DNA of 64,000 bases from Rhizobium mesoamericanum STM3625 (GCF_000312665.1 NZ_HF536772.1:2106647-2170646); one strand, 5' to 3'; numbered from the stretch's first letter, positions 8,891-19,057 are shown. Notes: a model not told the origin generated them from the sequence alone. Program-made: numbers and translations.

Positions 8891-9718
8891 CTAGAGACAA
8901 TTAGCCAGCCGTACGAACTCGGCAACTGAAAGCGTCTCGGCCCGTCGCTGAGGATCTATGTCCGCCTTGTTGAGCAAGGCTTCGCCCCCGAGGGCCTTGA
9001 GGCTTTGCCGCAGCATTTTGCGGCGCTGGCCAAAGGCTGCCTGAGTGACCTTTTCCAAATTGGCCACCGAGCAAGGGATCGGGTTCTCGTTCGGTGTCAG
9101 ATGGACGACCGTCGACGTGACTTTCGGTGGTGGCGTAAACGCCTGCGGCGGTATGTCAAACGCCATTCGCGCGTTCGTACGCCATCCGCAGAGCACGCCA
9201 AGCCGTCCATAGTGATCGCCATCTTCGGTCGCGACGACGCGTTCGCCTACTTCCTTCTGGAACATCAGCGTCAGCGATTCCCAGAAAGGCGGCCACTGTT
9301 TCGGCAGGATCCAATTGACCAGCAACTGCGTCCCGACATTGTAGGGCAGGTTGGCAATGATCTTCACCGGGCCCTCGGTCGCCAAGGCTTCGAAGTCGGT
9401 CTTCAACGCGTCTCCTTCAAGGACCTCGAGCCGCTCCGGATAGTGTTCGGCAATTTCCGAAAGCGCCGGCAAGCAGCGAGAATCGCGCTCGACGGCGATG
9501 ACCTTCTTTGCGCCCAGCGCAAGGATGGCGCGCGTCAGGCCGCCGGGACCCGGGCCGACCTCAAAAACGGTGACGCCTTCCAAGGAGCCGGCGGTTCGGG
9601 CAACCTTCTGCGTCAGGTTGAGATCGAGCAAAAAGTTCTGCCCAAGGGCCTTCTTTGCATCGAGGCCATGGCGTTGAATGACGTCGCGAAGCGGTGGAAG
9701 CCCGTCCAAGGCAGCCAT
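8891..9718 (-). CDS. rsmA: 16S rRNA dimethyladenosine transferase
   Basis: A 275-residue KsgA/RsmA methyltransferase that dimethylates two adenines in the 3' terminal helix of 16S r[11 protein letters not shown] is at about residues 25-32, the SAM motif EVGPGPGGL at 53-61 and the catalytic NLPY at 123-126. The ATG at 9718 shares its A with the pdxA stop (TGATG), so translation is coupled; the TTG one codon upstream is less likely. The order lptD-surA-pdxA-rsmA matches that of E. coli. Confidence 0.96.
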   Translation of the reverse strand: MAALDGLPPLRDVIQRHGLDAKKALGQNFLLDLNLTQKVARTAGSLEGVTVFEVGPGPGGLTRAILALGAKKVIAVERDSRCLPALSEIAEHYPERLEVLEGDALKTDFEALATEGPVKIIANLPYNVGTQLLVNWILPKQWPPFWESLTLMFQKEVGERVVATEDGDHYGRLGVLCGWRTNARMAFDIPPQAFTPPPKVTSTVVHLTPNENPIPCSVANLEKVTQAAFGQRRKMLRQSLKALGGEALLNKADIDPQRRAETLSVAEFVRLANCL

Positions 9719-10743
9719 CAAAGGCGCCCTTCCGCGGTCCGCCCGAGGTGACCGGCAAGCTTCAGGGCAGCGACGAGGCTACCTTCGCGCGCAAGCCCCT
9801 TCCCGGCAATGCCGAAGGCAGTGCCATGATCGGGCGAGGTGCGCACGAATGGCAATCCCAGCGTTACGTTTACGGTATCGTCGAACCCTAGCGCCTTGGC
9901 CGGGATCAGGGCCTGGTCGTGGTACATACAGACCGCGACGTCGTAGCGTGCCCGGGCTTCGTCGTGAAACATGGTGTCGGCGGGTAGGGGCCCGATCGCA
10001 TTGATGCCTTCGGATCTCAAGAATTGAATGGCCGGCTTGATGACCGTTTCATCCTCCTTGCCAATCGTGCCGTCTTCTCCGGCATGCGGATTGAGACCGG
10101 CAATCGCAAGCCGCGGCTGCTCGATCCCGAAACGACGCCTGAGGTCTGCATCCGCGATCCGGCAGGTCTGGATGATAAGCTCGGCTGTCAACGCCTTCGG
10201 CACATCCTTGAGAGGAATATGGATGGTTACCGGAATGGCACGCAGCTTTGGACCAGCGAGCATCATCACCGGTATGGTACTTTGTCCCGTCGCGCGTGCT
10301 GCGAGATCTGCCAGAAACTCCGTGTGCCCTGGGAAAGGAAAACCGGACTCGTAAAGAACAGACTTGGCAATCGGATTGGTGACAACGCCAAGGGCTTCAT
10401 TCGAGATCGTCAGCGACACGGCCTTTTCGATTGCCGCGATCGTTGTCCTCGCGGTGGCGACATGGGGCTCGCCTGCCACAACCTCGATGCCTGCAGGGAT
10501 CGGAAGCACGGGGAGGGCATTGGCAAAGATGTCGTTGGCGCCGGCACAATCTGTCTCGCGAATGGCAACTGTCAGGCTAAGCAGCCTGGCACGCTGCGCC
10601 AATACATCAGGGTCGCCGATAAACACGAAAGGAGGGAGCCCCAGCTCCCGCCGTCGCATCCATGCCAGTAGTGTGATGTCGGGGCCGACTCCGGCCGGAT
10701 CGCCCTGACTAAGCGCGAGCGGGCGCGAGAACGAGATCGTCAT
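9718..10743 (-). CDS. pdxA: 4-hydroxythreonine-4-phosphate dehydrogenase
   Basis: A 341-residue NAD-dependent enzyme of the DXP-dependent vitamin B6 pathway. It starts with the family signature [14 protein letters not shown], and carries GHTEFLAD and the [10 protein letters not shown] and YHDQALIP stretches that hold metal and substrate ligands. Length is slightly above the E. coli enzyme (329). It starts five bases past the stop of the surA-like gene and overlaps rsmA by one base, so it is part of the outer-membrane biogenesis operon even though its role is cofactor synthesis. Confidence 0.95.
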   Translation of the reverse strand: MTISFSRPLALSQGDPAGVGPDITLLAWMRRRELGLPPFVFIGDPDVLAQRARLLSLTVAIRETDCAGANDIFANALPVLPIPAGIEVVAGEPHVATARTTIAAIEKAVSLTISNEALGVVTNPIAKSVLYESGFPFPGHTEFLADLAARATGQSTIPVMMLAGPKLRAIPVTIHIPLKDVPKALTAELIIQTCRIADADLRRRFGIEQPRLAIAGLNPHAGEDGTIGKEDETVIKPAIQFLRSEGINAIGPLPADTMFHDEARARYDVAVCMYHDQALIPAKALGFDDTVNVTLGLPFVRTSPDHGTAFGIAGKGLAREGSLVAALKLAGHLGRTAEGRL

Positions 10744-10748
10744 CTCGT

Positions 10749-11699
10749 TCAGGGACGCATGATCTGCGCCTTGTTGCGCAGCTCATCGAGGTATTTCTTG
10801 GCGTTCGGGTTCTCCGGAGGCGCATTCTTGCCAGCCTTCGCTTTGTCGAGGTCCTCCTGGCGGAACACCATTTCGGCAGCCTGGTCGTCGGAAACCTGGC
10901 GCTGGCTGCAGATTGCGATGTATTCGACGCCCCTGTCTGTTACGCGCGTCGCCGTCGTATTGCCCTTGGCCTGCTCGACAAGCGGCTTCCACTCTGCCGG
11001 AAGTTCCGGTGCGAGAACGCGACCTAGGTCGCGCACCGATACATCGCGCATCGTTGCGGCAAACACCCTGGCCTGGTCGCAACCCGGATACTTCGAACGC
11101 GATGCCTCGGCTTCGCTCTTGCGCTGGCCGACGATGCCCTTCTTGCTGGCAGGGACGACGAAAATCATCTGTTGCAGAATATATTCGGTGGTTTCCGGCT
11201 TCTGCTTGTTCTCCATCATGCGCGAGACGAGGTCGGCGTTCGACATACGATTGTTCGCGCCGTAACGCGCGTTGACAAGGCGTGGCCAGCTCATCTGCAC
11301 GGCGATGAAGGCCTTGAAGTGATCGACACCAACGCCGGCGCGATCGAGAATTTGCGTCATCTGATCTGTCGTCAGCTTGTTGCCGGCGGCAAACCGCGCG
11401 AACGATGCATTGACGTCGTCTGTGGAAACCGACATTCGAACGCGCGCGATTTCCTGCTGCTTCAGTGTCTGGTCGATCAGTTGCTCTTCGGCGGCCTTGG
11501 CGTCGGCGTTCTGATGTTGCAGCCTGAGGAAGGCCTGACGCTTGGCAACATCACCGCTTGTAATTGCAGTACCGTTGACGACCACCCTCACTTCGCTTGC
11601 CGCGAACGCTGAGCCGGCCTCAGGCGAGGCAAAAGCCGCCAGCATCGCGAAAGCCGCGCCGGCAATCATTGTCGTTACGGTTTTTCTTGCGCCAATCAT
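10749..11699 (-). CDS. SurA-like periplasmic chaperone/peptidyl-prolyl isomerase
   Basis: A 316-residue exported protein with a signal peptide ending near residue 33 (GSAFA-AS). The SurA N-terminal domain follows ([20 protein letters not shown]). One weak parvulin-like region spans about residues 170-270 with two cysteines. E. coli SurA is about 428 residues with two parvulin domains, so this is a shorter version. Position between lptD and pdxA, as for surA in E. coli, is the strongest support. Expected role: help unfolded outer-membrane proteins, LptD included, across the periplasm. Confidence 0.8.
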   Translation of the reverse strand: MIGARKTVTTMIAGAAFAMLAAFASPEAGSAFAASEVRVVVNGTAITSGDVAKRQAFLRLQHQNADAKAAEEQLIDQTLKQQEIARVRMSVSTDDVNASFARFAAGNKLTTDQMTQILDRAGVGVDHFKAFIAVQMSWPRLVNARYGANNRMSNADLVSRMMENKQKPETTEYILQQMIFVVPASKKGIVGQRKSEAEASRSKYPGCDQARVFAATMRDVSVRDLGRVLAPELPAEWKPLVEQAKGNTTATRVTDRGVEYIAICSQRQVSDDQAAEMVFRQEDLDKAKAGKNAPPENPNAKKYLDELRNKAQIMRP

Positions 11700-11839
11700 C
11701 TATCGACCCTTCCCATTGACGCCGCGCATTCACGTCGCGGCGCGCATACCTTCCCGAGACCAAACGGGCATTGCCGCTCTAAATTGAAAATTCAGCATAT
11801 GCCCTGGATCAAAACTGACGACAATGTCCTGCATAGCCT

Positions 11840-11872
11840 TACGGCGAAAGAAAGGCCCTCTCTTTCGCCGTA
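11840..11872 (-). other. Strong hairpin between lptD and the surA-like gene
   Basis: A perfect 12-base stem TACGGCGAAAGA / TCTTTCGCCGTA with a 9-base loop lies 15 bases past the lptD stop in the 188-base gap before the surA-like gene. Neither side has a T-run, so it looks like an mRNA-stabilising or processing stem, or a Rho-type stop, rather than a classical terminator. It would allow different output of the genes either side. Confidence 0.65.
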
Positions 11873-11887
11873 CCAAAGAACTGTCGA

Positions 11888-14245
11888 TCAATTCTGGTAA
11901 ATGGTTGTGCTGGTGTCCACCGCATTGCCGAGATTGATGTCGCCGAGCGTTCGGAAGGTCAACCTGGCGCCAATAGTCCAATCGCTAGCGGATTCGGAGC
12001 TGGTGTCCCGTTTGCTCGTATATGCGATCGTGAAGATGGTGCACTCGTCCTCATAGGAAAGACCGAATGTTTCCCTCACGAGGGAGTTGTCCTGGAGGTC
12101 CCAAGCCACGCCGCCAAATACCGACCAATAATCTTTGAGCTTGACAGTCCCCTTGGCCTGGATCTCATCATTGTTTTCAGCAAAGCCGTATTCCGGTTGC
12201 GCTGAAATATGCGTGTAAATGAGCTGGCTTTGGAAGTTGTCGGTCTGGAAACCGGCTGTCACATCGCCACGGCGGAAAGCCAGGTCTTTTTCATCGAGCC
12301 GGTAAGAAGCAGCGAGAGCAAGGCCCTGCGGCGTTTCAATCCCACCGAGACCGACGAAGTCTGAGACGTCACTCTCGAGGCCGGAATCTGCGCCAACATT
12401 CACGAGATCGGCAGTGTCAAACGAATTCTGACCGCCGAGCTGGTAGGACTGGCCGAAGATACCGTGCAACTTGTAGCCGTTGTCGAAAGTGCCAGTGTAC
12501 TGAAAACCTACGTTCGCGCGAGTGCCGCCTTCAATGCGGTCGTAGCCGGAGAATTTGTCACGCTCGAAGAGATTGGTTGCATCGAAGACGAAGCTCTGCG
12601 CGTCTTCGTTCGGAAGCGCACCGGCAAGGCGTTCGTCGGGGCGTGCATAGATCTGCACGATAGGTTCGAACAGGTGTGTGCTGTTTTCCGTCGTCCCGAG
12701 GATCGGATAACGCATCTCCAACCCGGCGGTAAACATTGAACGCGTCGCTGAACTGCTGTCGTCATAATTGCCATCATAGGCGAACGTTCCGGAAGTCGGC
12801 GGCGGCGTCATGTTCAATGCCAAGGCATCGCCGCGCGCGGCGAGCAACGGCGTGATCAGGAATCCCTGTGGCGTGACAAACGTACGCTTCCATTCCAGTT
12901 CGCCGGTCAGGCGGGAGGTCTGGCCCTCGAGACCGCGGAATCGGTCAAAGCCCGCGACACTGTAGAAATCATCGTGGGTGCGTGAGAGGTTTGTGAGATT
13001 GACATCTGCCGAGAGCTCACCGCCAGCAAGCGGCTGCGGCGCGACAAAATGGTAATCTATCACCGGATAGACGATCGCCTGCTGTTTCTCGGCGACGTTG
13101 TTCGGATCGGCATTCTGCACGTCGAAATAGAACGATCGCAGATCGAAGAAATTCCGCTTGCCGAGGCCCGTCAGATAGACCTGATTTGTCTGCGTGGAGT
13201 TGTCCAGCCCTTTGAGCTTATAGGTGCGAGCAAAGTTATTGTCGCTCTGCGCCATAACATCCCAGCCGAACGTCCAGCGGGGGTTGATTCTAAAATCTCC
13301 CTTGGACGCTACAACGCCACGGAAGTCATTTTCAGCGTCACTGGTGCCTTCCGTGAAGGTACCCGGGCTGAGCTGGTTGATACCCGCCATCCGCAGGATG
13401 TGCGTGCCATTTTCGTATCGCTGACGATATTCTGCGTCGAGCAGGAACCCTTGGGTGGTGAAACCCGTTCCCGTCACCGTGACATCGCTGCTCGGCGAAA
13501 TGACGTAGTAATAGGGGACAGATACGCCAAAGCCGAGGTTTTGTGCCGTGACGAAGCTAGGGAAGAGAAAGCCGGACTTCCGCTTCACGGTATTGTCAGG
13601 AACCTCGATCCAAGGGACGTAGGCGAGTGGATGGCCGAGGAGCTCAAAGCGCGCCTTCTCGAGCCGAATCGTATGCTTCTCGCCGTTCTGGATGACGCGC
13701 TCCGCCTTGACCTGCCAGAAGGGAGGCCGTTCCGGGTTCTCGGCGCAAGGCAAACAGGCGGTATACACACCCTTGTTCAGGATCATTTGCGTGCCGCCGA
13801 CGCGCTCGCCGGTTTCCGCAACCAGGCGTGTATTGTCGGGGGTCTCTATTCTGAGGGCGTTTACGAAGCCGTTTGCAAAATCGTCTGTGACGTCGAGCTT
13901 GTCGGCGTACATGCGGTTTCCGTCGGGCCCCACGAGCTCGACGTTGCCAAGCGCCATCAGGCGACCGGTCTGCTGATTATATTCGACGCGCTGCGCTACC
14001 ATTTTGTAGCCGGCGTAGTTGATCTGCACGCCGCCGATGGCGGAAACGATCTGTGCGTCCTTGTTATAGACGAGTTCGTTTGCCGACAGAATCAGCCGCG
14101 CGTCGCCCGATACGTTGGGCCTCAGATTTTGTAAGGCATCCTGGGCAAAAGCAGCAGGAAAGCCGTTGGAATAGGTAGACAGGGCCGCGCCTACGAACAG
14201 GGCAACCAACTGTTTACTAAAAGTCTTGCGGTCGCCTGCCGCCAC
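11888..14245 (-). CDS. lptD: LPS-assembly outer-membrane protein LptD
   Basis: A 785-residue outer-membrane barrel that inserts lipopolysaccharide into the outer leaflet. The GTG at 14245 overlaps the lptG stop by one base and follows AGGAGG. A signal peptide ends near AAFAQD; next comes the OstA-like N-terminal domain (AQIVSAIGGVQINY, then YADKLDV) and a long beta-barrel part ending INLGNAVDTSTTIYQN. There are cysteines in TACLPCAEN and EDECTIF, so disulfide pairing between the ends is possible, as in E. coli. Its partner LptE is not in the window. Confidence 0.95.
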   Translation of the reverse strand: MAAGDRKTFSKQLVALFVGAALSTYSNGFPAAFAQDALQNLRPNVSGDARLILSANELVYNKDAQIVSAIGGVQINYAGYKMVAQRVEYNQQTGRLMALGNVELVGPDGNRMYADKLDVTDDFANGFVNALRIETPDNTRLVAETGERVGGTQMILNKGVYTACLPCAENPERPPFWQVKAERVIQNGEKHTIRLEKARFELLGHPLAYVPWIEVPDNTVKRKSGFLFPSFVTAQNLGFGVSVPYYYVISPSSDVTVTGTGFTTQGFLLDAEYRQRYENGTHILRMAGINQLSPGTFTEGTSDAENDFRGVVASKGDFRINPRWTFGWDVMAQSDNNFARTYKLKGLDNSTQTNQVYLTGLGKRNFFDLRSFYFDVQNADPNNVAEKQQAIVYPVIDYHFVAPQPLAGGELSADVNLTNLSRTHDDFYSVAGFDRFRGLEGQTSRLTGELEWKRTFVTPQGFLITPLLAARGDALALNMTPPPTSGTFAYDGNYDDSSSATRSMFTAGLEMRYPILGTTENSTHLFEPIVQIYARPDERLAGALPNEDAQSFVFDATNLFERDKFSGYDRIEGGTRANVGFQYTGTFDNGYKLHGIFGQSYQLGGQNSFDTADLVNVGADSGLESDVSDFVGLGGIETPQGLALAASYRLDEKDLAFRRGDVTAGFQTDNFQSQLIYTHISAQPEYGFAENNDEIQAKGTVKLKDYWSVFGGVAWDLQDNSLVRETFGLSYEDECTIFTIAYTSKRDTSSESASDWTIGARLTFRTLGDINLGNAVDTSTTIYQN

Positions 14246-15333
14246 TAGCCATCCTCCTGATGAAGCAGAATTGTTGCACCCAAAGCCAAGGCAACGATGA
14301 CCGGAATCCACGTCGCCACGAAAGGCGGGACAACCCCACTGCTTCCGAATGCTTTTACAAGCACGGTAACGACATAAAGCACGAAGCCCGAAAGGATTCC
14401 ACCCAGAATCACCGACCTCGATTGGTTAAACCGGCTAAATTTTAGGGACACTGTTGCAGCAATGAGAGTCATGGCGACAAGCAGCAGTGGTTGGGACAAC
14501 AATGAGTGAAATTGGGTCTCCAGAGCCTTGGTCGGGATGCCGAAAGACTTCGCTGCATCGATTCGGCTCGAAAGATCAAAAAAACCAATGGTTTCAGGGG
14601 CCGTAAGCCTCTGCTGCAGGAAATCTCGTTTCAAATTGGTGCGGATTCGCACCTCATCCTTGCGGGCGGCGATTTCACCCGGCTTGCGCTCGACCACACT
14701 CTTAAGAAGCCAGTAACCATCTTCCAATTTTGCCGACGCGGCGTCCTGTCGGAGGATGATGTGACCAGTCGAATCGAAATGGACGAATACGGCGTCCATG
14801 AGCGCCGTACCGTTCTCCAGAATAGTATGTGCTCCGATGATCACGTCGTCCTGGCCGCTGATCTGGCGGATCCAAGGAACCTGTGGCGCGGCGTTGGGGG
14901 TCGAAATTTCTCCGCGCAAGTTGCTCTCGACAATGGCGGCCTGGCGTTGTCCCCATGCAGCCAGTGGATTGAGGACCGTCATGACAAGAACGCCGAGCAA
15001 AAAGGCGCCGGCAAGGAATGGCGACATAAACTGCCAGACTGAAATGCCGGCAGCTCGCGTCACGACCAGTTCGTATTTTCTGTTGAGACCGATCAGAACA
15101 GTCATCCCCACGAAGAGGGCGATGAAGGGAATAGTCTGCTGCAGGATGAGCGGCAGACGTACGGCCGTCATTACGAGGCCACTGGTAACGGTATAGCCGG
15201 GAAGGCCAGAAAGCCGACCGGCCGTCTCACTGAAATCGACGAGGTAGACAATCCCAATTACGCCGAGGAAGAACCACATGGTGGTCAGCAGATAGCGGCG
15301 GAAGAAGTAACGGCCAAGTGTTCCAAAGATCAT
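14245..15333 (-). CDS. lptG: LPS export permease LptG
   Basis: A 362-residue YjgP/YjgQ family inner-membrane permease that, with LptF and the LptB ATPase, extracts LPS from the inner membrane. The ATG at 15333 overlaps the lptF stop as ATGA; a longer in-frame start at 15555 would lie inside lptF and is rejected. Membrane segments lie near residues 12-34, 60-80 and 100-120 and three more near the C-terminus, around a periplasmic beta-jellyroll domain. lptB lies elsewhere. Confidence 0.94.
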   Translation of the reverse strand: MIFGTLGRYFFRRYLLTTMWFFLGVIGIVYLVDFSETAGRLSGLPGYTVTSGLVMTAVRLPLILQQTIPFIALFVGMTVLIGLNRKYELVVTRAAGISVWQFMSPFLAGAFLLGVLVMTVLNPLAAWGQRQAAIVESNLRGEISTPNAAPQVPWIRQISGQDDVIIGAHTILENGTALMDAVFVHFDSTGHIILRQDAASAKLEDGYWLLKSVVERKPGEIAARKDEVRIRTNLKRDFLQQRLTAPETIGFFDLSSRIDAAKSFGIPTKALETQFHSLLSQPLLLVAMTLIAATVSLKFSRFNQSRSVILGGILSGFVLYVVTVLVKAFGSSGVVPPFVATWIPVIVALALGATILLHQEDG

Positions 15334-16508
15334 GCGCCGCCTCCCGCAGAGGAGTCGGGCGAGCGCGCGAAGCGTCGCAACAGTCTCTGCCAAGATTCGC
15401 CGATGCGGTCGCTTATTGTGGACACCACCGATAAACGCTTGTGGTGCGCTAGAGATGCGATGGCAAGAAGGCTCGCCACAATTGGAATCGCATAGAGCAC
15501 ACCGATATATTCCCGATCCTTGTCGATCTGATTGGCTGCGTAAAATGATGCCCAACGAATTGCAAATGCAAACACGAGCGCGGCCACCATCGGATGTAGC
15601 CGGGCCTCGCGGTGGGAGCGCGCGTCGCCAGCTATAGCGAGAGAAATTAACGCAAATACCATCGGCAGAACCCAGTCCGTCAGGCGGCGGTGCAATTCCG
15701 CACGATAGCTGCCCGGCTTGTCGATGTAGTCCTTGTCGTTCGGATCGGGGTTCAACAGGAACGGCAGTTCGCGGTCGGAGGCGCGAAGCGTTGCCTGCCC
15801 GCGATTCTGCGTCAGGTCGGAGAGGTCGAACGAATAGGAATCAAAGCGAATGACGGATACTTCCCCGCTTGGCGTTTTGCGATGAACCTCGCCGTCATGC
15901 ATGATGAGTGAGGTGCCCTTGTCATCAACAGCACCTTCGCGTGCGTAGTAGATAAGCTCGAACGCGGGGTCGCGTTCGTCGACCACGAACAGGCCCTTGA
16001 GCACACGCCCGGCCAATCGCTCCGATATCTGCACATAAAGGCCGGTATCGATTCGCCGAAAATTCTTCTCTTCGATCACTGTAGAGAGCAAGTCCGCGTA
16101 CGCAGCCGCCACCATCTGGCGGACGCCGGTCTTGGCCTTCGGCTCGACAACATTGTCTACCAGAAAAGAAAAGACGCTGACGACGGCGGCGAGGATGAGG
16201 ATGGGGCGCAGGATGATACTGCGCTTGGCACCGGCCGCATCGATGACGGTCAGCTCCGAATCGTTGTTCATGGTCGTCAGCGTCTGTGTGACACCAATGA
16301 CAATTGCAAACGGCAGCACAATCGGAATGATCGATGGAAGGATCAGCGTCGCAAGCTTCGCAAATGACCCCATCGACTGGCCGCTGTCGGTAACCAGATT
16401 GACGCGCTGCAGAACCTGAGTCGTCCAAATGATCGCGAGCACCGGCAAAAGGGCAACGAGAAACATCTGGCCAACACGCCGGAATATGTATGTTTCAAGC
16501 AGTTTCAT
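15330..16508 (-). CDS. lptF: LPS export permease LptF
   Basis: A 392-residue YjgP/YjgQ family permease, partner of LptG in the LptB2FG transporter. It opens with MKLLETYIFRRVGQMF, the typical amphipathic start, and has three N-terminal membrane helices (to about residue 125), a periplasmic domain (VQISERLAGRVLKGLFV), and three C-terminal helices. The tail carries about 40 extra residues rich in Arg and Ser. It is the first gene of the minus-strand lptF-lptG-lptD run, and the 101-base gap to the PAP2 gene should hold the promoter. Confidence 0.94.
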   Translation of the reverse strand: MKLLETYIFRRVGQMFLVALLPVLAIIWTTQVLQRVNLVTDSGQSMGSFAKLATLILPSIIPIVLPFAIVIGVTQTLTTMNNDSELTVIDAAGAKRSIILRPILILAAVVSVFSFLVDNVVEPKAKTGVRQMVAAAYADLLSTVIEEKNFRRIDTGLYVQISERLAGRVLKGLFVVDERDPAFELIYYAREGAVDDKGTSLIMHDGEVHRKTPSGEVSVIRFDSYSFDLSDLTQNRGQATLRASDRELPFLLNPDPNDKDYIDKPGSYRAELHRRLTDWVLPMVFALISLAIAGDARSHREARLHPMVAALVFAFAIRWASFYAANQIDKDREYIGVLYAIPIVASLLAIASLAHHKRLSVVSTISDRIGESWQRLLRRFARSPDSSAGGGA

Positions 16509-16609
16509 GCGTGCCCTTGAACGCCATTTGCGAACCTATGCCGCTGCGCAGCGAAATCCATCTACGCTCTTTGGTTCGCTTTTGCGACAAGCCGGGGTCG
16601 AAAATTCAT

Positions 16610-17389
16610 TCAATTTTCAGTTTTTTTTTCTGGCTGTGGCGAAACGGTAAGAGCAACAAGACCGGTGAAGACGACAACAGACGATAGCCATCCGAGAACT
16701 GCGTCTGAAAGATAGTGCGCGCCGAAAGCGACGCGTATGGCCGGTGACAGAAAGGAGATTGCCACAAGGGGGAAGGCAAGCGCGGAACGCGCCGGCTGAG
16801 GTATCAGGAAAATGAGACAGAACATCCAGCCAGCGCTTGCCGCTTCGCCGGAAATGAAGGAACAGTTCGACGAGCATCTTCCGGCCCAGGACCCGGCTTG
16901 CACAAAATTGAGGTGGCCGCCGAATTCGAGGGTCTGCCATGGTCGCGGTCTGCCCGAATTTGCCTGGAGGAGGAGATTGACTAAGATCACCGGGCCAATG
17001 ATCAGAGAGCCGAGAGCGAGTTTCAGTGCGCGGGCGCGCGCGGCATTGAAGGTCGCCCCGGAGTGCCAGTAACATGCGACCAGCTTCCACAACATCACGA
17101 TGGCGATGACGTAGGGCAGCCGGAACAAGAAAACTCTGATGAGACGGAGATAGGTCTCGTGCCGGTATGGAAAATAGCCGCAGCTTTCCCCGAGTGCGGC
17201 GGCTTTACAGCTTTGCCGCACGAAGAAATGTGTCGATACGTAGAGATCGATCTGGGGAAAGGTATAAAACAGCAGAAGCAGCAACCACCAGAGACACGAC
17301 AGGCCAATAAACGCTCTGGCGGGAGCGCCATTCAATGCCGCAATGCGCCAAAGTTGTCGTGCGCTCGATAATCTCAATGCCGAAATCAA
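16610..17389 (-). CDS. PAP2-family membrane phosphatase, candidate lipid A phosphatase
   Basis: A 259-residue polytopic membrane protein with about six hydrophobic helices. The PAP2 motifs are visible but altered: SGRPRP (motif 1, without the usual Lys six residues before RP), SFISGEAAS (motif 2, Glu where PSGH has His) and RVAFGAHYLSD (motif 3, with the nucleophile His and the Asp). The family removes phosphate from lipids, and rhizobial lipid A is known to lack phosphates because of LpxE and LpxF. Its place between lptF and pepA, beside LPS export genes, makes an LpxF-type 4'-phosphatase my favoured guess, not a proven call. Undecaprenyl pyrophosphate phosphatase is an alternative. Confidence 0.75.
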   Translation of the reverse strand: MISALRLSSARQLWRIAALNGAPARAFIGLSCLWWLLLLLFYTFPQIDLYVSTHFFVRQSCKAAALGESCGYFPYRHETYLRLIRVFLFRLPYVIAIVMLWKLVACYWHSGATFNAARARALKLALGSLIIGPVILVNLLLQANSGRPRPWQTLEFGGHLNFVQAGSWAGRCSSNCSFISGEAASAGWMFCLIFLIPQPARSALAFPLVAISFLSPAIRVAFGAHYLSDAVLGWLSSVVVFTGLVALTVSPQPEKKTEN

Positions 17390-17453
17390 CTAACAATTCC
17401 TGTGGACTCGATACCACCTGAGGAATATGCGCCGAACATGACATCCCGTCAAC

Positions 17454-17482
17454 GATGTGGCAGTTGGCTAAGCAGCCACATC
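17454..17482. repeat. Inverted repeat in the divergent gap upstream of pepA
   Basis: GATGTGGC and GCCACATC, perfect 8-base arms around 13 bases. It lies 82 bases before the pepA start and 65 bases before the PAP2 start. It could be an operator for either gene or a leader stem. Confidence 0.5.
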
Positions 17483-17486
17483 ATTG

Positions 17487-17506
17487 GCCGAAGACTTGTC
17501 TTCGGC
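17487..17506. repeat. Second inverted repeat upstream of pepA
   Basis: GCCGAAGAC-TT-GTCTTCGGC, perfect 9-base arms with only two bases between them. This suits a dimeric DNA-binding protein site better than an RNA hairpin, since a two-base loop is strained. It is 58 bases before the pepA start. Confidence 0.55.
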
Positions 17507-17563
17507 GGCGAAACCCGAAATGATCGGGTGGAGTGGACTTAGAGAAATCCCACTGGAGAAGAC

Positions 17564-19057
17564 ATGTCAGCCAAGTTCGATATTTCGTTTGAGACGTCCG
17601 CCGAGATCGCCGGTGGCTATGCGCTGCTGCTACAGGCAAGCGGAGCCGATCTCGCCGCAGGAGCCAAGGTCGCGGACGCCACCGGTATTATCGCGAGAGC
17701 GGCAAAGATCGCCGGCTTCTCCGCCAAATCGACGAGTGTACTGGATCTCGTTGCTCCGGAGGGTTCGGCCGCCGAGCGGCTGATCGTTGTTGGGCTCGGC
17801 AAACCAGAGGATCTGACTGCGCACGAGTGGCTCAAGGCGGGTGGTGTCGCCGCATCGAAGGTCAATAAGGCCGAAAAGGTCGTGATCTTCGTCGACGCGC
17901 CCGGTGCCCGCGTCGGAGCAAAGGAAGCAGCTAATTTCGCGCTTGGAATGCTTTTGCGCGCCTACAGCTTCGACACCTACAAGACCAAGAAGAAGGATGA
18001 GGACGCCAATAGCCGAAACGGACAGGTTGTGATCAAGATCGTTACCGCTAAGGCGACCGAGGCCGCAGAAGCCTTCAAGGCCGCTCAAGCAGTTGCCGCC
18101 GGCGTCAACCTTGCGCGCGATCTCGTTAATGAACCACCGAATGTTCTGGGACCTGTGGAGTTTGCCGCCAGGGCACGCGGACTGGAAAAGTTCGGCGTCG
18201 AGGTGGAAATTCTCACCGAGAAAGAGATGCAAAAGCTTGGCATGGGGGCCCTGTTGGGCGTGGCGCAGGGATCGGTCCGGCCTCCGCGGCTGGCGGTCAT
18301 GCAGTGGAAGGGTGGCAAGAGCGGCGAAACTCCCATCGCCTTCATTGGCAAGGGCGTCGTCTTTGACACAGGCGGCATTTCGATCAAGCCCGCTGCCGGC
18401 ATGGAGGAAATGAAAGGCGACATGGGTGGCGCCGCAGCCGTTACCGGTCTGATGCAGGTTCTCGCGACCCGCAAGGCTGCCGTGAATGCGGTTGGCATCA
18501 TAGGCCTGGTCGAGAACATGCCCGATGGAAACGCCCAACGTCCCGGCGACATCGTCACCTCGATGTCTGGTCAGACGATTGAGGTCATTAATACCGATGC
18601 TGAGGGTCGGCTCGTCCTTTGTGATGCGCTTTGGTATTGCAACGACCGCTTCAAGCCGAAGTTCATGATCAATTTGGCAACGTTGACAGGCGCCATTCTG
18701 GTTGCGCTCGGCAATGTCCATGCGGGATTGTTCTCGAACGATGACGAGCTCTCGGCGCAGCTGACCGCAGCCGGCCTTACGACGAGCGAGAAGCTTTGGC
18801 GCATGCCGCTCGGCAAGGAATACGACAAGATGATCGACAGCAAGTTCGCCGACATGAAGAACACTGGCGGACGTCATGCGGGTTCGATCACCGCTGCGCA
18901 TTTCCTGAAGCGGTTTGTCCAGGAGACGCCCTGGGCGCACCTCGACATCGCGGGAACGGCGATGGGTTCGCCGCAGGATGAAATCAATCAGTCATGGGGT
19001 TCAGGCTTCGGCGTGCGCCTGCTCGACGAGCTGGTGCGTGCCAATTACGAATCATGA
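17564..19057 (+). CDS. pepA: Leucyl aminopeptidase (M17)
   Basis: A 497-residue cytosolic aminopeptidase that removes N-terminal residues, using two metal ions. The C-terminal catalytic half has [11 protein letters not shown], the bicarbonate/active-site signature [10 protein letters not shown] (about residue 342) and [14 protein letters not shown]. The N-terminal half is the variable M17 domain. E. coli PepA also binds DNA, but nothing here shows that. It is divergent from the PAP2 gene and overlaps holC by four bases (ATGA), the same order as E. coli pepA-holC. Confidence 0.96.
   Translation: MSAKFDISFETSAEIAGGYALLLQASGADLAAGAKVADATGIIARAAKIAGFSAKSTSVLDLVAPEGSAAERLIVVGLGKPEDLTAHEWLKAGGVAASKVNKAEKVVIFVDAPGARVGAKEAANFALGMLLRAYSFDTYKTKKKDEDANSRNGQVVIKIVTAKATEAAEAFKAAQAVAAGVNLARDLVNEPPNVLGPVEFAARARGLEKFGVEVEILTEKEMQKLGMGALLGVAQGSVRPPRLAVMQWKGGKSGETPIAFIGKGVVFDTGGISIKPAAGMEEMKGDMGGAAAVTGLMQVLATRKAAVNAVGIIGLVENMPDGNAQRPGDIVTSMSGQTIEVINTDAEGRLVLCDALWYCNDRFKPKFMINLATLTGAILVALGNVHAGLFSNDDELSAQLTAAGLTTSEKLWRMPLGKEYDKMIDSKFADMKNTGGRHAGSITAAHFLKRFVQETPWAHLDIAGTAMGSPQDEINQSWGSGFGVRLLDELVRANYES

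Noticed and set aside
13049..14134. A 361-codon frame antisense to lptD
   Set aside because: No domain and no ribosome site; lptD is certain.
17630..18940. A 436-codon frame antisense to pepA
   Set aside because: Shadow of a clear gene; His/Arg/Gly-rich composition typical of antisense frames.
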